This document shows positions 16,632 to 26,264 of a stretch of 26,534 nt of DNA, piece by piece. The stretch's first letter is position 1; each line of letters begins with the position of its first letter. The translations under genes were made by a program, and so were the position numbers. The notes under the pieces were generated by a model. It was given only the letters and a program-made list of their open reading frames with translations, was not told the DNA's origin and made no database searches. The stretch lies in assembly GCA_009602735.1 (NCBI GenBank), contig WELA01004248.1, positions 524,767 to 551,300 of the forward strand. The letters are read 5' to 3'. Source of the stretch: Mesotaenium endlicherianum (Eukaryota > Streptophyta > Zygnematophyceae > Zygnematales > Mesotaeniaceae).

Positions 16632-17912
16632 ATGGCCGATCCTCAAGACCAACAGCAAGCTTTCGAAGGAAGCCCTTCCTCTCCAAGACACCCTCCTCCA
16701 GCGCCGATGGGAGAGCCCACTCAAGAAAATCTGCAACAACAAGAAGCACCACAAGGAGGAGCACACCCTCCTCCAGCGTCGATGGGAGAGCCTACTCAAG
16801 GAAATCTCCAACAACAAGAAGCACCACAAGGAGGAGCACCGTCAAATCCCGTGGCAGCCGCTATAGCAAAGTTGACCCCACCACAAGGAGTTCCCGCAAA
16901 TGAGTGGGCAGCCTTCCTAATGACCGTCCACAACCAAGTGGGCTTGGCCACCTATGAAGCAACCGTGCAAGCGTCAAGAGAAGCTATGGCTGCCATGGTT
17001 GCCCCTATTGCGAGCAATGCTCAAAATCCAGCCCCGGCTCAAGCGCCTCCACAAGAGCCAACGAGAGCAAGGAAACTCATCAAGCCCGGCAAACCCGACA
17101 CTTTCAACCCCGGGAAAGGTGCCAACCTGAATTTATGGCTCTACCAAGTGGAGACGTACCTCGCATTCCTTGAAGTACCCGAGGAGGACTACGTTCCCTT
17201 TGCCGTTACCTTACTTAGAGGAGCAGCAACATCATGGTGGCGTAACTATCAAGCGGCTATATATCAAGCTATGGCGCACCCCATGCTCGGCCAAGAGCCC
17301 CCACCATCATATGCAAGATGGGCAGATTTTCGTGAGGCCCTCAAGAAGCAATTCATGCCCATCAATGCGGAGAAGATTGCCCGAGGAAAGCTCCACCATC
17401 TCAAGCAAACGACGTCCGTTCAAGAGTATACATCCAGATTTCACGCCCTCACTCTTGAGATCCCCAACATGTCTCTCGAGGAGAAGATTGACCGCTACAT
17501 CTTTGGCCTCAAACCCAAGGTGGCAAAGGAAGTGGAGTTACGCGACTTGACGGACTTCTCAAAGATCATTGAAGTGGCCCAAAAGGTGGATACCTTGGAT
17601 TTCAAGCACTCCGTGCCTTCATCTTCACGGGTACCGACGACGCGGGTGTACGCAGCCCCTTCCACATCCGAATCTGGACCCACACCCATGGAAATCGGAG
17701 TTATTAAAAGGGACCCCGCGGCTGCCCGGAAGAGTGGAAGACCCTCCAATGACACTTATGATGCAAGAAACCAGCAAGGAGTGAAAGCAAGACTCTCCCC
17801 GGCTGAAAAAGAAGCTCTCATGACGGCTGGACTATGCTTTTATTGCAAGGAAAAGGGCCATCGTGCACTTTCATGCCCCAAAAAGTTGTCAAAAAACGGA
17901 CAGCGCCGGTAG
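16632..17912 (+). CDS. Gag, copy 2 (intact)
   Basis: Gag of 426 residues, which forms the particle and binds RNA. The N-terminus is Pro/Gln-rich with two 25-residue repeats (residues 20-69). A retrotransposon Gag core follows (about 150-330, including [12 protein letters not shown] and [10 protein letters not shown]), then a CX2CX4HX4C zinc knuckle at C402, C405, H410 and C415, and a basic tail. The ATG is the first after the primer site and follows a 37-nt leader. The stop TAG (17910-17912) sits inside the frameshift hairpin. Compared with copy 1 it keeps Gly at the position of the stop, so the full length is likely the ancestral state. Confidence 0.95.
   Translation: MADPQDQQQAFEGSPSSPRHPPPAPMGEPTQENLQQQEAPQGGAHPPPASMGEPTQGNLQQQEAPQGGAPSNPVAAAIAKLTPPQGVPANEWAAFLMTVHNQVGLATYEATVQASREAMAAMVAPIASNAQNPAPAQAPPQEPTRARKLIKPGKPDTFNPGKGANLNLWLYQVETYLAFLEVPEEDYVPFAVTLLRGAATSWWRNYQAAIYQAMAHPMLGQEPPPSYARWADFREALKKQFMPINAEKIARGKLHHLKQTTSVQEYTSRFHALTLEIPNMSLEEKIDRYIFGLKPKVAKEVELRDLTDFSKIIEVAQKVDTLDFKHSVPSSSRVPTTRVYAAPSTSESGPTPMEIGVIKRDPAAARKSGRPSNDTYDARNQQGVKARLSPAEKEALMTAGLCFYCKEKGHRALSCPKKLSKNGQRR
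16689..16838 (+). repeat. 75-bp tandem repeat in copy 2 gag
   Basis: 16689-16763 and 16764-16838, same as in copy 1. The second unit here has CTC where copy 1 has CTG, a silent change. Confidence 0.9.
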
Positions 17913-17926
17913 GCCAGGAGCCTACC
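17891..17926 (+). promoter_or_regulatory. Predicted -1 ribosomal frameshift signal, copy 2
   Basis: The gag frame reads tcA AAA AAC, so A_AAA_AAC (17891-17897) is in the correct register for simultaneous slippage into the pol frame. After a 10-nt spacer (17898-17907), GGTAGGC (17908-17914) pairs perfectly with GCCTACC (17920-17926) around a CAGGA loop. After slippage the next codon is CGG at 17897-17899, which continues the long pol frame. A_AAA_AAC is one of the classic retroviral heptamers. The spacer is slightly longer than usual, and no pseudoknot partner was seen. Confidence 0.85.
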
Positions 17927-20900
17927 ACCCCAAGACCCACTTCACGAGAAGGCAACACGCCAAGTGAGGTGGAGACCCCCGTTGAAGACGACGTTCCAGC
18001 CCCAATGAGTTTGAGAGGTTACCTTGGAGGAGAGAAGGTCCACATCTTGGTGGATAGCGGAGCTCAAGGCAACTTCATTGCTGCAGATTTTGCCACCAAG
18101 CACGGTATTACTATGCGAACTCTTGACCACGACGAGGAGATTATGATGCCCGATGGATTCTCCTATACTACCCCTTCCAAGAAGACGTACCCCTTGGCAC
18201 TCTCTATCAAGTCCTTCAAGGATAGAGTAGTGTTCTCCCCCATGCAATTGGGCAAGTACGACGTCATCCTAGGGACGCCTTGGTTGACCAAGCACAACCC
18301 CCAAGTTGATTGGAGGACCGGTACTATCAAGATCAAGAATGACATCACTTCAAGAATCTGTATTTTGCGCGCAATCCAGAATATCCAGACCCAAGACATC
18401 CAGAAGCCGGCACACGAGATACTATTGTCCGCCCTCCAACTCAAGAGACTTGTGAGGAAGGGACACGAGCTTCTTTTGGCCTTGATCACGCCAAAAGACA
18501 TCAAGAAAGACATCGAGAGTCAAGAAGGCAGCCCCGTTCCCAAGGAGATACAAGAAGTCTTAGAGGACTACAAAGAAGTGTTCTCCCCGGAATTGCCCAA
18601 GGGCCTACCCCCCAAAAGATTCGTAGACCACAAGATAGAGTTGGAGCCCGGAAGCAAGCCCATCTCTCGGCCTACGTTCAAAATGTCATACACGGAGCTA
18701 GACGAAGTCAAGAAGCAAATCAAGGAGCTACTGGAGCATGGCTTCATTCGACCTAGCAAGTCGCCATTTGGAGCCCCGGTGCTATTTGTCAAGAAGAAAG
18801 ATGGTACCTTGAGGATGTGTGTGGACTATCGCGCCCTCAACAAGATCACCATCAAGAATCGATACCCGCTGCCGCGCATGGATGAGCTCATGGACCGGCT
18901 GGTTGGAGCCAAGTACTTCACGAAGATTGACTTACGGAGCGGCTACCACCAGATTCGCATCGCAGAACCGGACATAGAGAAGACGGCATTCAGGACAAGA
19001 TATGGACATTTTGAGTTCATGGTCCTGCCATTTGGACTCACCAACGCGCCAGCAACTTTCATGACTATGATGAACACCATATTTCAGCCCATGTTGGACA
19101 GATTTGTGGTGGTATTCATCGATGACATCCTTATCTACAGCAAGACCCTTGAAGAGCATGCGAGACACTTGAAAGAAGTCCTTGAAGTATTGAAGCAAAA
19201 CAAGCTGTTTGCGAAGGAGTCAAAATGCGAGTTTGCCAAACAAGAAGTGGAGTTCCTAGGTCTCCACGTGACTGCTGATGGCATCAAGATAGACCCCAAG
19301 AAGACCACGGTGGTGGAGGAATGGCCAACCCCCACGACCAAGAAAGAACTCCAGTCATTCTTGGGATTTGCCAATTGGTACAGAAAATTCATCCAAGGCT
19401 TCTCGCACATAGCAGCCCCCCTGACAGATCTACTCAAGAAGGACAGGCTATATACATGGACCGAGAAAGAGGAAGAGGCATTTCAAGAGTTAAAGCGAAG
19501 ATTGACCACATCCCCGGTGCTCACACTCCCAAGTCCAAACCCAGATTGGCCCTTCCACGTCATCACCGATGCATCTTCCTATGCAATAGGAGCAATCCTG
19601 CTTCAAGACCAAGGCAAGGGACTGCAGCCCATCGCCTACGAGTCAAGGAAGCTAAATCCAGCCGAGCAAAATTATACAACCACGGAGCGAGAGGCATTGG
19701 CGATTGTACATGCCTTGAAGGTTTGGCGCTGCTACGTTGAAGGACGCAAAGTACTGGTCACCACGGACCACGAGGCGTTAAAGCACCTCCAAACGCAGCC
19801 GTATCTCTCAAGGAGACAAGCAAGATGGAGCGGATACTTGCAACAATACAACATCACGATTCAGTACCAGCCCGGCAAGACAAACCCGGCTGACCCCCTC
19901 TCAAGACTGCAATTAAATGCAGTGATGGTATCCCTGAAGACAGATCTGGAAGCTCGATTTTCAGCCGCCTATGAAAGAGACCCTTACTACAAGAACGGAG
20001 AAGCAGCCTTGGACCCATGCAAGAAGCAAGAAGGCAATTATTGGGTGAGGCAAGATACGGGCCAGAGATGTGTTCCTAATGACATAGACCTCCGGCTCTT
20101 GCTTCTACGAGAAGCACACGACAACCCTCTTGGAGGACACTTTGGAATCCTAAGGACCACGGGCGTTCTAGCTAGGACTTATTGTTGGCCAGGCATGTCT
20201 AAGCAAGTCAAGGAGTACTGCAGGAGCTGTGACACATGCCAAAGAATCAAGCCATCATCGCAAAAGGCGGGAGGACTCCTCCAACCACTACCAATCCCCG
20301 AAAGACAATGGACGGACATCTCAATGGACCTTATCGTGGACTTGCCCGTGACACCTCGAGGCCATAATGCAATACTCACGGTGGTGGACAGACTTACCAA
20401 GATGGCTCATTTTATTCCCACGACGACTAAGGCTACAGCACCACAACTTGCAAGACTCATCTTTGACAACATCTTCCGACTCCATGGACTACCATCAAGA
20501 ATTGTGTCAGATAGAGATCCAAGATTCACAAGCCATTTCTGGAAAAATCTCTTCAAGAACTTGGGTACATCGCTGGATATGTCTACTGCCTACCACCCAC
20601 AATCAGATGGGCAAACCGAGCGTATGAATCGTACCCTAAAGACCTCTCTAAAGGCCTACGTGTCTACCCTCGAGCAAGACTGGGACATGTACTTGACCCC
20701 CCTCGAGTTTGCCTACAACAACACTACGCAGGCCTCTACCCAAGAGTCCCCATTCTTCCTCAACTATGGCTTCCATCCGACCACGCCACTGAGCTTCACG
20801 GCTGGCCATGATGAAGTACCTGCAGCCACAGATTTTATGGAGACATTAGAAGCAGCCCTTACAGCAGCGAAGAAAGCTCTACAACACGCGCAAGATGCTC

Positions 20901-21499
20901 AAGCAAGAGTGGCGAACAGATCCAGAAGAGAAATTACGTACAGAGTGGGTGACAACGTGTTACTATCATCCAAGAACATTTCCCTGAACAACAGGCCTGC
21001 CGGCAGCAAGTTCTCTCCCAAGTATTTGGGACCCTTCAAGATTATCCAGCAAGTCAACCCCGTTGCTTTCAAGCTAGAACTTCCCCAGACTATGCACATC
21101 GACCCCGTATTCCACGCTTCCCTCTTCAAGCCATATGTGCAACCCGACAACAAGTTCCCAGGACGTGTGACAACCCCACCAGCCCCAACAATAGTGGATG
21201 ATCATTTGGAGTACGAAGTGGAAGACATAGTGGCTATGAGAAATTTCAGGAGACAGCAGCAATACTTGATCAAGTGGAAAGGATATCCAGATTCGGAGAA
21301 TAGTTGGGTGGCGGCGCACTACCTTGACAAAGTTCAGAGAAAGTTGAAGCGCTTCCATGCCGCCAACCCCCATCTTGGACCAGCCCCAAGTCTCTCTACT
21401 AGAAGCCCGAAGACTTCAGGGAGGCAGCCTGCCACCATCAAGAAGCAGCAGAAGACCCCTTGGAGGCAGCCTGCAAGAACAAGAAAGAGGAAAAATTGA
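17897..21499 (+). CDS. Pol, copy 2 (intact; expressed by -1 frameshift)
   Basis: 1200 residues after the shift; the Gag-Pol fusion would be about 1622 residues. Positions below count from the first ATG of the frame at 17834. Protease: DSG 74-76 and ILGTPWL 145-151. [14 protein letters not shown] 398-409 and FIDD 428-431. RNase H: D579, E620, D645, D687. Integrase zinc finger: H762, H769, C799, C802. Integrase core: D832, D893, E929, which is D,D35E spacing. GPF module: 1066-1068. Chromodomain: about 1125-1170 with KWKGYP at 1147-1152. The chromodomain marks it as a chromovirus and suggests targeting to modified chromatin. No frameshift or stop breaks it. A start at 17834 is unlikely because that ATG is inside gag. 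Confidence 0.95.
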   Translation, partial: RTAPVGQEPTTPRPTSREGNTPSEVETPVEDDVPAPMSLRGYLGGEKVHILVDSGAQGNFIAADFATKHGITMRTLDHDEEIMMPDGFSYTTPSKKTYPLALSIKSFKDRVVFSPMQLGKYDVILGTPWLTKHNPQVDWRTGTIKIKNDITSRICILRAIQNIQTQDIQKPAHEILLSALQLKRLVRKGHELLLALITPKDIKKDIESQEGSPVPKEIQEVLEDYKEVFSPELPKGLPPKRFVDHKIELEPGSKPISRPTFKMSYTELDEVKKQIKELLEHGFIRPSKSPFGAPVLFVKKKDGTLRMCVDYRALNKITIKNRYPLPRMDELMDRLVGAKYFTKIDLRSGYHQIRIAEPDIEKTAFRTRYGHFEFMVLPFGLTNAPATFMTMMNTIFQPMLDRFVVVFIDDILIYSKTLEEHARHLKEVLEVLKQNKLFAKESKCEFAKQEVEFLGLHVTADGIKIDPKKTTVVEEWPTPTTKKELQSFLGFANWYRKFIQGFSHIAAPLTDLLKKDRLYTWTEKEEEAFQELKRRLTTSPVLTLPSPNPDWPFHVITDASSYAIGAILLQDQGKGLQPIAYESRKLNPAEQNYTTTEREALAIVHALKVWRCYVEGRKVLVTTDHEALKHLQTQPYLSRRQARWSGYLQQYNITIQYQPGKTNPADPLSRLQLNAVMVSLKTDLEARFSAAYERDPYYKNGEAALDPCKKQEGNYWVRQDTGQRCVPNDIDLRLLLLREAHDNPLGGHFGILRTTGVLARTYCWPGMSKQVKEYCRSCDTCQRIKPSSQKAGGLLQPLPIPERQWTDISMDLIVDLPVTPRGHNAILTVVDRLTKMAHFIPTTTKATAPQLARLIFDNIFRLHGLPSRIVSDRDPRFTSHFWKNLFKNLGTSLDMSTAYHPQSDGQTERMNRTLKTSLKAYVSTLEQDWDMYLTPLEFAYNNTTQASTQESPFFLNYGFHPTTPLSFTAGHDEVPAATDFMETLEAALTAAKKALQHAQDAQARVANRSRREITYRVGDNVLLSSKNISLNNRPAGSKFSPKYLGPFKIIQQVNPVAFKLELPQTMHIDPVFHASLFKPYVQPDNKFPGRVTTPPAPTIVDDHLEYEVEDIVAMRNFRRQQQYLIKWKGYPDSENSWVAAHYLDKVQRKLKRFHAANPHLGPAPSLSTRSPKTSGRQPATIKKQQKTPWRQPARTRKRKN

Positions 21500-22258
21500 C
21501 ATTAGACACTCTTCTCTTCTCGCAGTTTCTGGACAGAAAACTAAAACTGCTACTGGTAATAGGTCTCTGCATAATAAATTCTGAAAATTTACCTGGCTGT
21601 AGTCCATGAGTAGCCGGTCATTTAGAGTCCAAGTTTGCTCAATTTGGAGCACTGGTGAGAGAGATATGATGCTCTAAGTAGAAGGGGGTCAGGCTGCTGG
21701 CATTGTTAGGGCAGAATATGCCTTCTGACATTGTGCCCTCCCCTGAACTTGGAATGCTCTGAAACTCAAGACTCTGGTAGAACATCTTACAGCGCCCAGT
21801 TTGAGACTTAGTTTGCAGAATTTGGAGAAGTATAGAAGGACTTATGATTTTCAGAAGTTTCTGCACAGATTTGGAGGAGTGCCTACTCTCTCAGCTCTCA
21901 ACGACACTCCAGAAATGAGAATGCTCTCAAATTTGGTGACCCGGTAGAGTTCTCCGACGCGGTCCGTCTGGCACTCGAATTTTCAGATTTGGAGCAGTTC
22001 TGTGGCCGCTATGAATTTTTGAGTTCGTGGCAGATTCTGGGCCAACTTGTACAATTTTGTTTATCATTAAGGAGTAGGCTAGCCAATAAGGTCACACCAC
22101 CTACGACCTTGCCTAGTCTACCTTACATGTGTAGCACCTGACTTGGCGCCTTTGACTAGTCCTCTTCTCATGTGTGGTATCTGACTTGAAACTGTTGACT
22201 GGTTTGCTCCACATGTGTAAGACCTGACTTGACGCGCCGAGACGTCGCTTTTTCTATC
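21500..22258 (+). other. Copy 2 3' noncoding region
   Basis: Matches the copy 1 region with a few substitutions, except for a denser patch of differences just after the pol stop. It includes the 43-bp repeat array from 22125. Two minus-strand frames, 78 and 75 codons (21416-21652 and 21639-21866), lack any recognisable feature and are treated as chance. Confidence 0.75.
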
Positions 22259-22268
22259 GGGGGGGTGA
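22259..22268 (+). promoter_or_regulatory. Polypurine tract before LTR 3
   Basis: GGGGGGGTGA adjacent to the LTR 3 start, identical to the tract before LTR 2. Confidence 0.8.
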
Positions 22269-22772
22269 TGTAGTGATTTGAGTTATTATATATTAGTATG
22301 CATATATTTTAATGTTTTCAATATATATTTGGAGTGGTATTGTGTGGAGTCAAGTGTGAATAGGTACTCTAGTAACTTGGTTCATGTCCTTTGAACCTTC
22401 CAAGGCATTTTCGAAGTTAGAGGAAAGACCTAGAAGAACTCCATGTGGCAAAAGTCAGATGTGCCATTTTTAGGTCAAAAGGACATGTGTACATTATTCT
22501 AGAAAGAGGTGGCAAGTTTTGGGATGTGTTGGGTGCCAACACATCAACATACACCTTCCTAGAAATTACTTATGTAGCAAGTATATAAACAAGAGCTAGA
22601 ACATAGAAAGACATTCCAGAATCACTCTTGTACTTGCCAAAATCCAGAAATATATTGATTTTCAAGAAGCCATCTCTCTTTCAAGAAGCTACCACTTGTG
22701 TTCAAAGATCCTTGTCTTGAATAGATAAAGTATTCTGTTGTACTAAGTACTTTATTTGTCTGTTTCACTACA
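22269..22772 (+). repeat. LTR 3 (504 bp)
   Basis: 3' LTR of the array. The most diverged of the three: against LTR 1 it has one inserted base near the start and six substitutions, several near the end. Two of these change the 3' stem to G-U pairs (see findings). TATA box at 22582-22589. It ends CACTACA and is followed by AAGAC. Confidence 0.95.
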
Positions 22773-22777
22773 AAGAC
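22773..22777. repeat. Right target site duplication AAGAC
   Basis: Matches 9910-9914 exactly and abuts LTR 3. It confirms that the outer LTRs bound one insertion. Confidence 0.9.
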
Positions 22778-22920
22778 AATGGGAGGGTATAGCCAGTTTG
22801 TACACTACATAAGGCAATGTGAATATGCCTTCTTTATTAAGCTTATACACCATCTTGGGCTACATATGTGATTGATTATACCAAGTTGGTTACGTTGAAT
22901 ATTCACAAGGCCTAAATTTT

Positions 22921-23331
22921 ACTTGCCATTTATTCTGCTTACCTTGCCCCAAAAGCTTCCCACATTCCGCGTACCATGCATCACAAACTGCCTTCATTTT
23001 GCGTACCATTGGAAATTCCACTTAATCCACGTACCAACAAAAAGTGCCTTTGCCATATGTTAATTCCGCGTACTAAACAATTGCCTTTGCCATTCAATAA
23101 TTCCAAACCTTGCACTAAAAACTGCCCTTGTTCCGCGTGCCATTAAAAGTGCCCTAGTTCGGCGTTCAATTCCCTGCACCAGCAAAACAGCCGTGTCGCT
23201 TGCCATTTATGTTGCATACTAGTTCCAATTTGCCTTTCATTTGGCGTACCATCAGAAATTGCCATAACTTGCCATTCTTTCTGCGTACCAGCAAATATTG
23301 CCCCAACTTGCCCGTCGTTTATTTCGCATAA
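22921..23331 (+). repeat. Degenerate array of about 11 units with a GCGTACCA core
   Basis: Units of about 27-42 bp share a pattern: (ACTTGCCATT)-TTCYGCGTACCA-(few bases)-AAAAATTGCC. Clear cores are at 22968-22976, 23001-23008, 23028-23036, 23066-23073, 23123-23132, 23253-23261 and 23283-23290. Several units lack the left part. Divergence is high, so the array is old. It does not code, and I do not recognise the family. Confidence 0.65.
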
Positions 23332-24770
23332 TGATCGATGAAGTACCAAAGTCCACTGGTAGTCAATAATATCCTTATTGAACCCCGCCCTAACGGAGCA
23401 GGAACATCGCGCTGAAGACCAAACTCTACATGGCACCTCAAATCTAGGCTCATGCAAGACCAAAGTTTAGTGGAACACAACGGTTTCCAAATGAAAATTT
23501 CTAGATATTTTCTCTTGTATGTAGTAAGAGTGGCGGCAAGCACACTGACATGCGTCCGGCACATGGGGCCAGCTTTTAAGCTATAATTGATCATTATTGA
23601 TGTCGAATGATTCAAAAACCCTGTAGTCTAATTTTCAACTTTTTGTGTCCGACATTCAACAAAAGGAACCCCATAGCATATGCGCTGGGTTGTTGGGCAA
23701 AGAGGAGAGGTGAGATCAAGAAATATAAGAGGTATGCACAAATTTTTGCTACCATGCAAATTAATATGTTACATGCATGGAGATTGTGCCGTGCAAATTG
23801 TTGGAAAAGGAGCAACTTACCAAATTCCACTGGTACGAAGTAGATTTACCCTTGAGAGAACCAAACTTGACTAGAGGTCGCCTATATGGTACCAAAGTCA
23901 TGCTACGCGGAGAATAGGAGTAAGGCTACCAAACTTCAATGGTGCGTCGATTTTAGGCCCATTGTCCTAAAGTTTAGTGGCCCAAGAATCTATGCTAATG
24001 TAAACAAATTCCGCCGAGTATATATAAAACTCTCATGGAACTCAAAAATCACGTACTATGTACTTAATCACTTTTTAAAGGTGTAAGCACAAATTGTATT
24101 CCCTTCACACCTAGACATCGTATGTGAAATAGAGAATATTATTGGTTTGCACTATGTGTATTTTCTCACTAGTGATACATTAACAGTATAGATACGTAAT
24201 CTCGCTACTCGAGACAGTACAGGGAATCCTCCATTCCTGGAAAGGATTTGTGGTCACATGCCACTACAGTCATGTTGAATTACAAAGAAAGCACATTAAA
24301 TGACGTAGCTATGAGCACATCAAATGACGTAGCTATAACACATTATGCTAAAATATACCTCCCTTGGCAAATTGAATGTAGTGGTGTATAATATATACAC
24401 GAAAGTACATACGATACATTATGGTTTACCCCCTTACAAACAAATAATATAATTACAATCAAGCATGAAAAGTGCACTTCATGTCTATGTGGCAAAACTA
24501 ATTAAATAAATAACGATAGCAAGCTCAATCTTTCCTAGGGGTACACATTAAAAACACCAAAGGGAAAAAAGATACATAGTGCAACTTCTACTACCTACAT
24601 AGGAGTGATACACACAATACCTGATTGACATAAAAAAGGCTAGCACAAGAAGTCATATTATGGCCTAAATATCTACCTCTAGTAATGAAAAATAATATCA
24701 AAAACATTTTGATATTACTTATGTACCCAAAGTATCAGATGAATAGACAGACTCAAATGAAGATGGTGAA
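23332..24770. other. AT-rich intergenic sequence with scattered ACCAAA...TGG motifs
   Basis: No supported gene on either strand; the longest frames (66-98 codons) lack recognisable features. Motifs of the form ACCAAAGTYYAnTGG occur at 23345, 23418, 23459, 23819, 23860, 23891, 23928 and (starting CCTAAA) 23966. A 24-bp direct repeat containing TGACGTAGCTAT lies at 24293-24340. Confidence 0.5.
24293..24340 (+). repeat. 24-bp direct repeat, two copies
   Basis: AAATGACGTAGCTAT occurs at 24298-24312 and 24322-24336 within CACAT-flanked units, one difference in the flank. TGACGT resembles a bZIP site, but nothing else suggests a promoter here. Confidence 0.6.
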
Positions 24771-24879
24771 GACATGATGCAAAAACAATCACACACAGTT
24801 AGTGCAGCTTGCAACGTTGCCAAATGGCAGGCCTATAATCCACGAGGAGTTACATGGAGGCGCCAACCAACTTGGAAAG

Positions 24880-25254
24880 CACAAACACACGTGCGTGCAC
24901 GTGCACGCACACGCACACTACACACACATGCATGCGTGTGCCTATTACCCTGCCGGCCCTCTTGCTTGCGCAACCTACACCACCCACCCCCGACCCCCAC
25001 CACCCACCACCCACCACCCCTGCACCACAAACCACTCACCGCGCACCACACACACATAGCATGGATGCACACTCCCATTGCTTGCCCGCACATGCACTCA
25101 CACACTCATAGACATACACGTAGAAGGTGGCAAGAACAAGGGAATGCCTCCCCTTGACTCTCCTGCTCCCTTCCTTTCACTCCCCTCCCTCAACATCTCC
25201 TCCCTCTCTCCCTCCCCCCCCCCTCCCTTTGAGCTGCTGCTTCCCCTTTCCGCA
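24880..25254. repeat. CA-rich, CCACC-rich and C/T-rich simple sequence
   Basis: CA/CG alternation at 24880-24945, CCACC-type repeats at 24980-25040, more CA at 25045-25125, and a C/T tract at 25185-25250. Open frames through it are composition artefacts. The C/T tract ending in CCGCAG at 25255 could be a plus-strand acceptor, but the exon behind it is not convincing. Confidence 0.6.
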
Positions 25255-25499
25255 GGCCTTCCCTCGTCTCTCTTTCGCCTTGTGGGTCAGAACAAACAAG
25301 AAGAGCTTATGCGGATGCATGTCACCAGGAAGGTTCATGCGCAAGTGAATCACAAGATGCAAAACTCTTGTCGCAATCTCCACAGTACAACAATACATAA
25401 AATGTGAAGCCACATTAAAAGCTGGAAAGAGAGCACGGAAATCAATGCGAGCCCTCGATACACCTCAGGTCCTCTCTCACTCTTGCGCTCCCACCCAGC

Positions 25500-25985
25500 T
25501 TCCCACCAGAAAGAGGAACAAGCACACACAAACACGAGAGCACGCGTACGCACGGCCATGCCCACGCCCCCCACCAAAGCATCCCCCCCACACGTTTGCA
25601 CATAACCACACTCACTCCTACGCTCGCACAAACCCACTCACGTACGCATGCGGACAGTCGCACAAGAACACAACGCATGTGTGCACATGCAAGAACACAC
25701 AAACACACGCACACACACATACACATGCATACGCGCGAAGATCCACATGCATGCATGCATATACATATGCAGACACACACAAACACACAGATACATGTAC
25801 AGATGCACACACCGCAATGCCCACGCACATGCAGACCCACTCACCAACCCACACATGCATGCACACACGCACTCACGCACACGCACGAACAGATGTGCGC
25901 ATGCATGCACCACGAGCACGCTTGCCACCTGCCTACATGGATGCAGACACAAACTTGTGCGCATGCACTCACCCAGAAGCATGCC
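25500..25985. repeat. Long CA/TG-rich interspersed microsatellite region
   Basis: Dominated on the plus strand by CACACA, GCACGC and ATGCATGC words with almost no T-rich or G-rich runs. On the minus strand it reads as TG-rich sequence like that seen before acceptors in the left-hand gene. Long open frames of His/Thr or Cys/Val type in it are not genes. Confidence 0.75.
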
Positions 25986-26062
25986 AGTGGCGCTCGTGTC
26001 GCTCTGCAAAGCTGGCAGGTGTCACGCACCATGGGGTCAAGCGGCCGTGCCATGTCACCCAC

Positions 26063-26264
26063 CTGTCACCGGATCCCAGCGAAGCTCCAGCCCCTCAGCG
26101 TGCTGTGGGGAGGCAACTTGGAAGCAAGCAGCAAAGGAGGCGGATGGCCGCAAGCAGCACGCTGGCAGGAGTAGGGGGGGCTCCGGAGACGACTCCACTT
26201 CCTCCATCAAGGCCAGCAAGCGCCGAGCCACAAGCAGGGTCCAATCGTCGATTGGGTTGGGGGG
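26063..26264 (-). CDS. Weak candidate exon, minus strand
   Basis: On the minus strand, GTCCAG precedes 26264 and the donor ACAG|GTGGGT follows 26063. The open frame starts PPNPIDDWTLLVARRLLALM, then EEVESSPEP, and ends near LRWDPVTG. The first half looks like an amphipathic helix and the second half is low in information. TG-rich sequence on the same strand follows the donor, in keeping with the intron style of the left-hand gene. No family was recognised, and a plus-strand reading of the region cannot be excluded. Confidence 0.3.

Larger units (their letters stand above)
9915..22772 (+). mobile_element. Tandem Ty3/Gypsy chromovirus array: LTR-internal-LTR-internal-LTR
   Basis: Three LTRs (9915-10417, 16092-16594, 22269-22772) separate two internal regions in the same orientation. 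Each unit (about 6.68 kb) has a primer site, gag, -1 frame pol with chromodomain, a 3' noncoding region and a G-rich polypurine tract. Only one target duplication (AAGAC) flanks the whole 12.86-kb array, and the middle LTR has none. The array therefore occupies a single insertion site. Unequal recombination between LTRs, or recombination of cDNA into a resident copy, would produce this. There is no env-like ORF. Confidence 0.93.

Noticed and set aside
17834..17896. Independent start of pol at ATG 17834
   Set aside because: This ATG lies deep inside gag, far from the RNA 5' end; the in-register slippery heptamer offers a better explanation of Pol expression.
9915..22772. Tandem retrotransposon units as an assembly duplicate like 4948-7100
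   Set aside because: There is no N between them, the copies differ at dozens of positions, and the outer flanks share the AAGAC duplication, so a simple unmerged overlap does not explain them.
22921..23331. CRISPR-like array
   Set aside because: Units are degenerate and vary in length, with no constant repeat or unique spacers, and the genome is eukaryotic.
25256..25421. Possible exon, either plus (after CCGCAG at 25255, donor near 25333) or minus (after CTTTCCAG, from 25421)
   Set aside because: Both strands offer a plausible acceptor and an unremarkable peptide. The minus reading lacks a clear donor and the plus reading has no supporting neighbour, so I could not choose.
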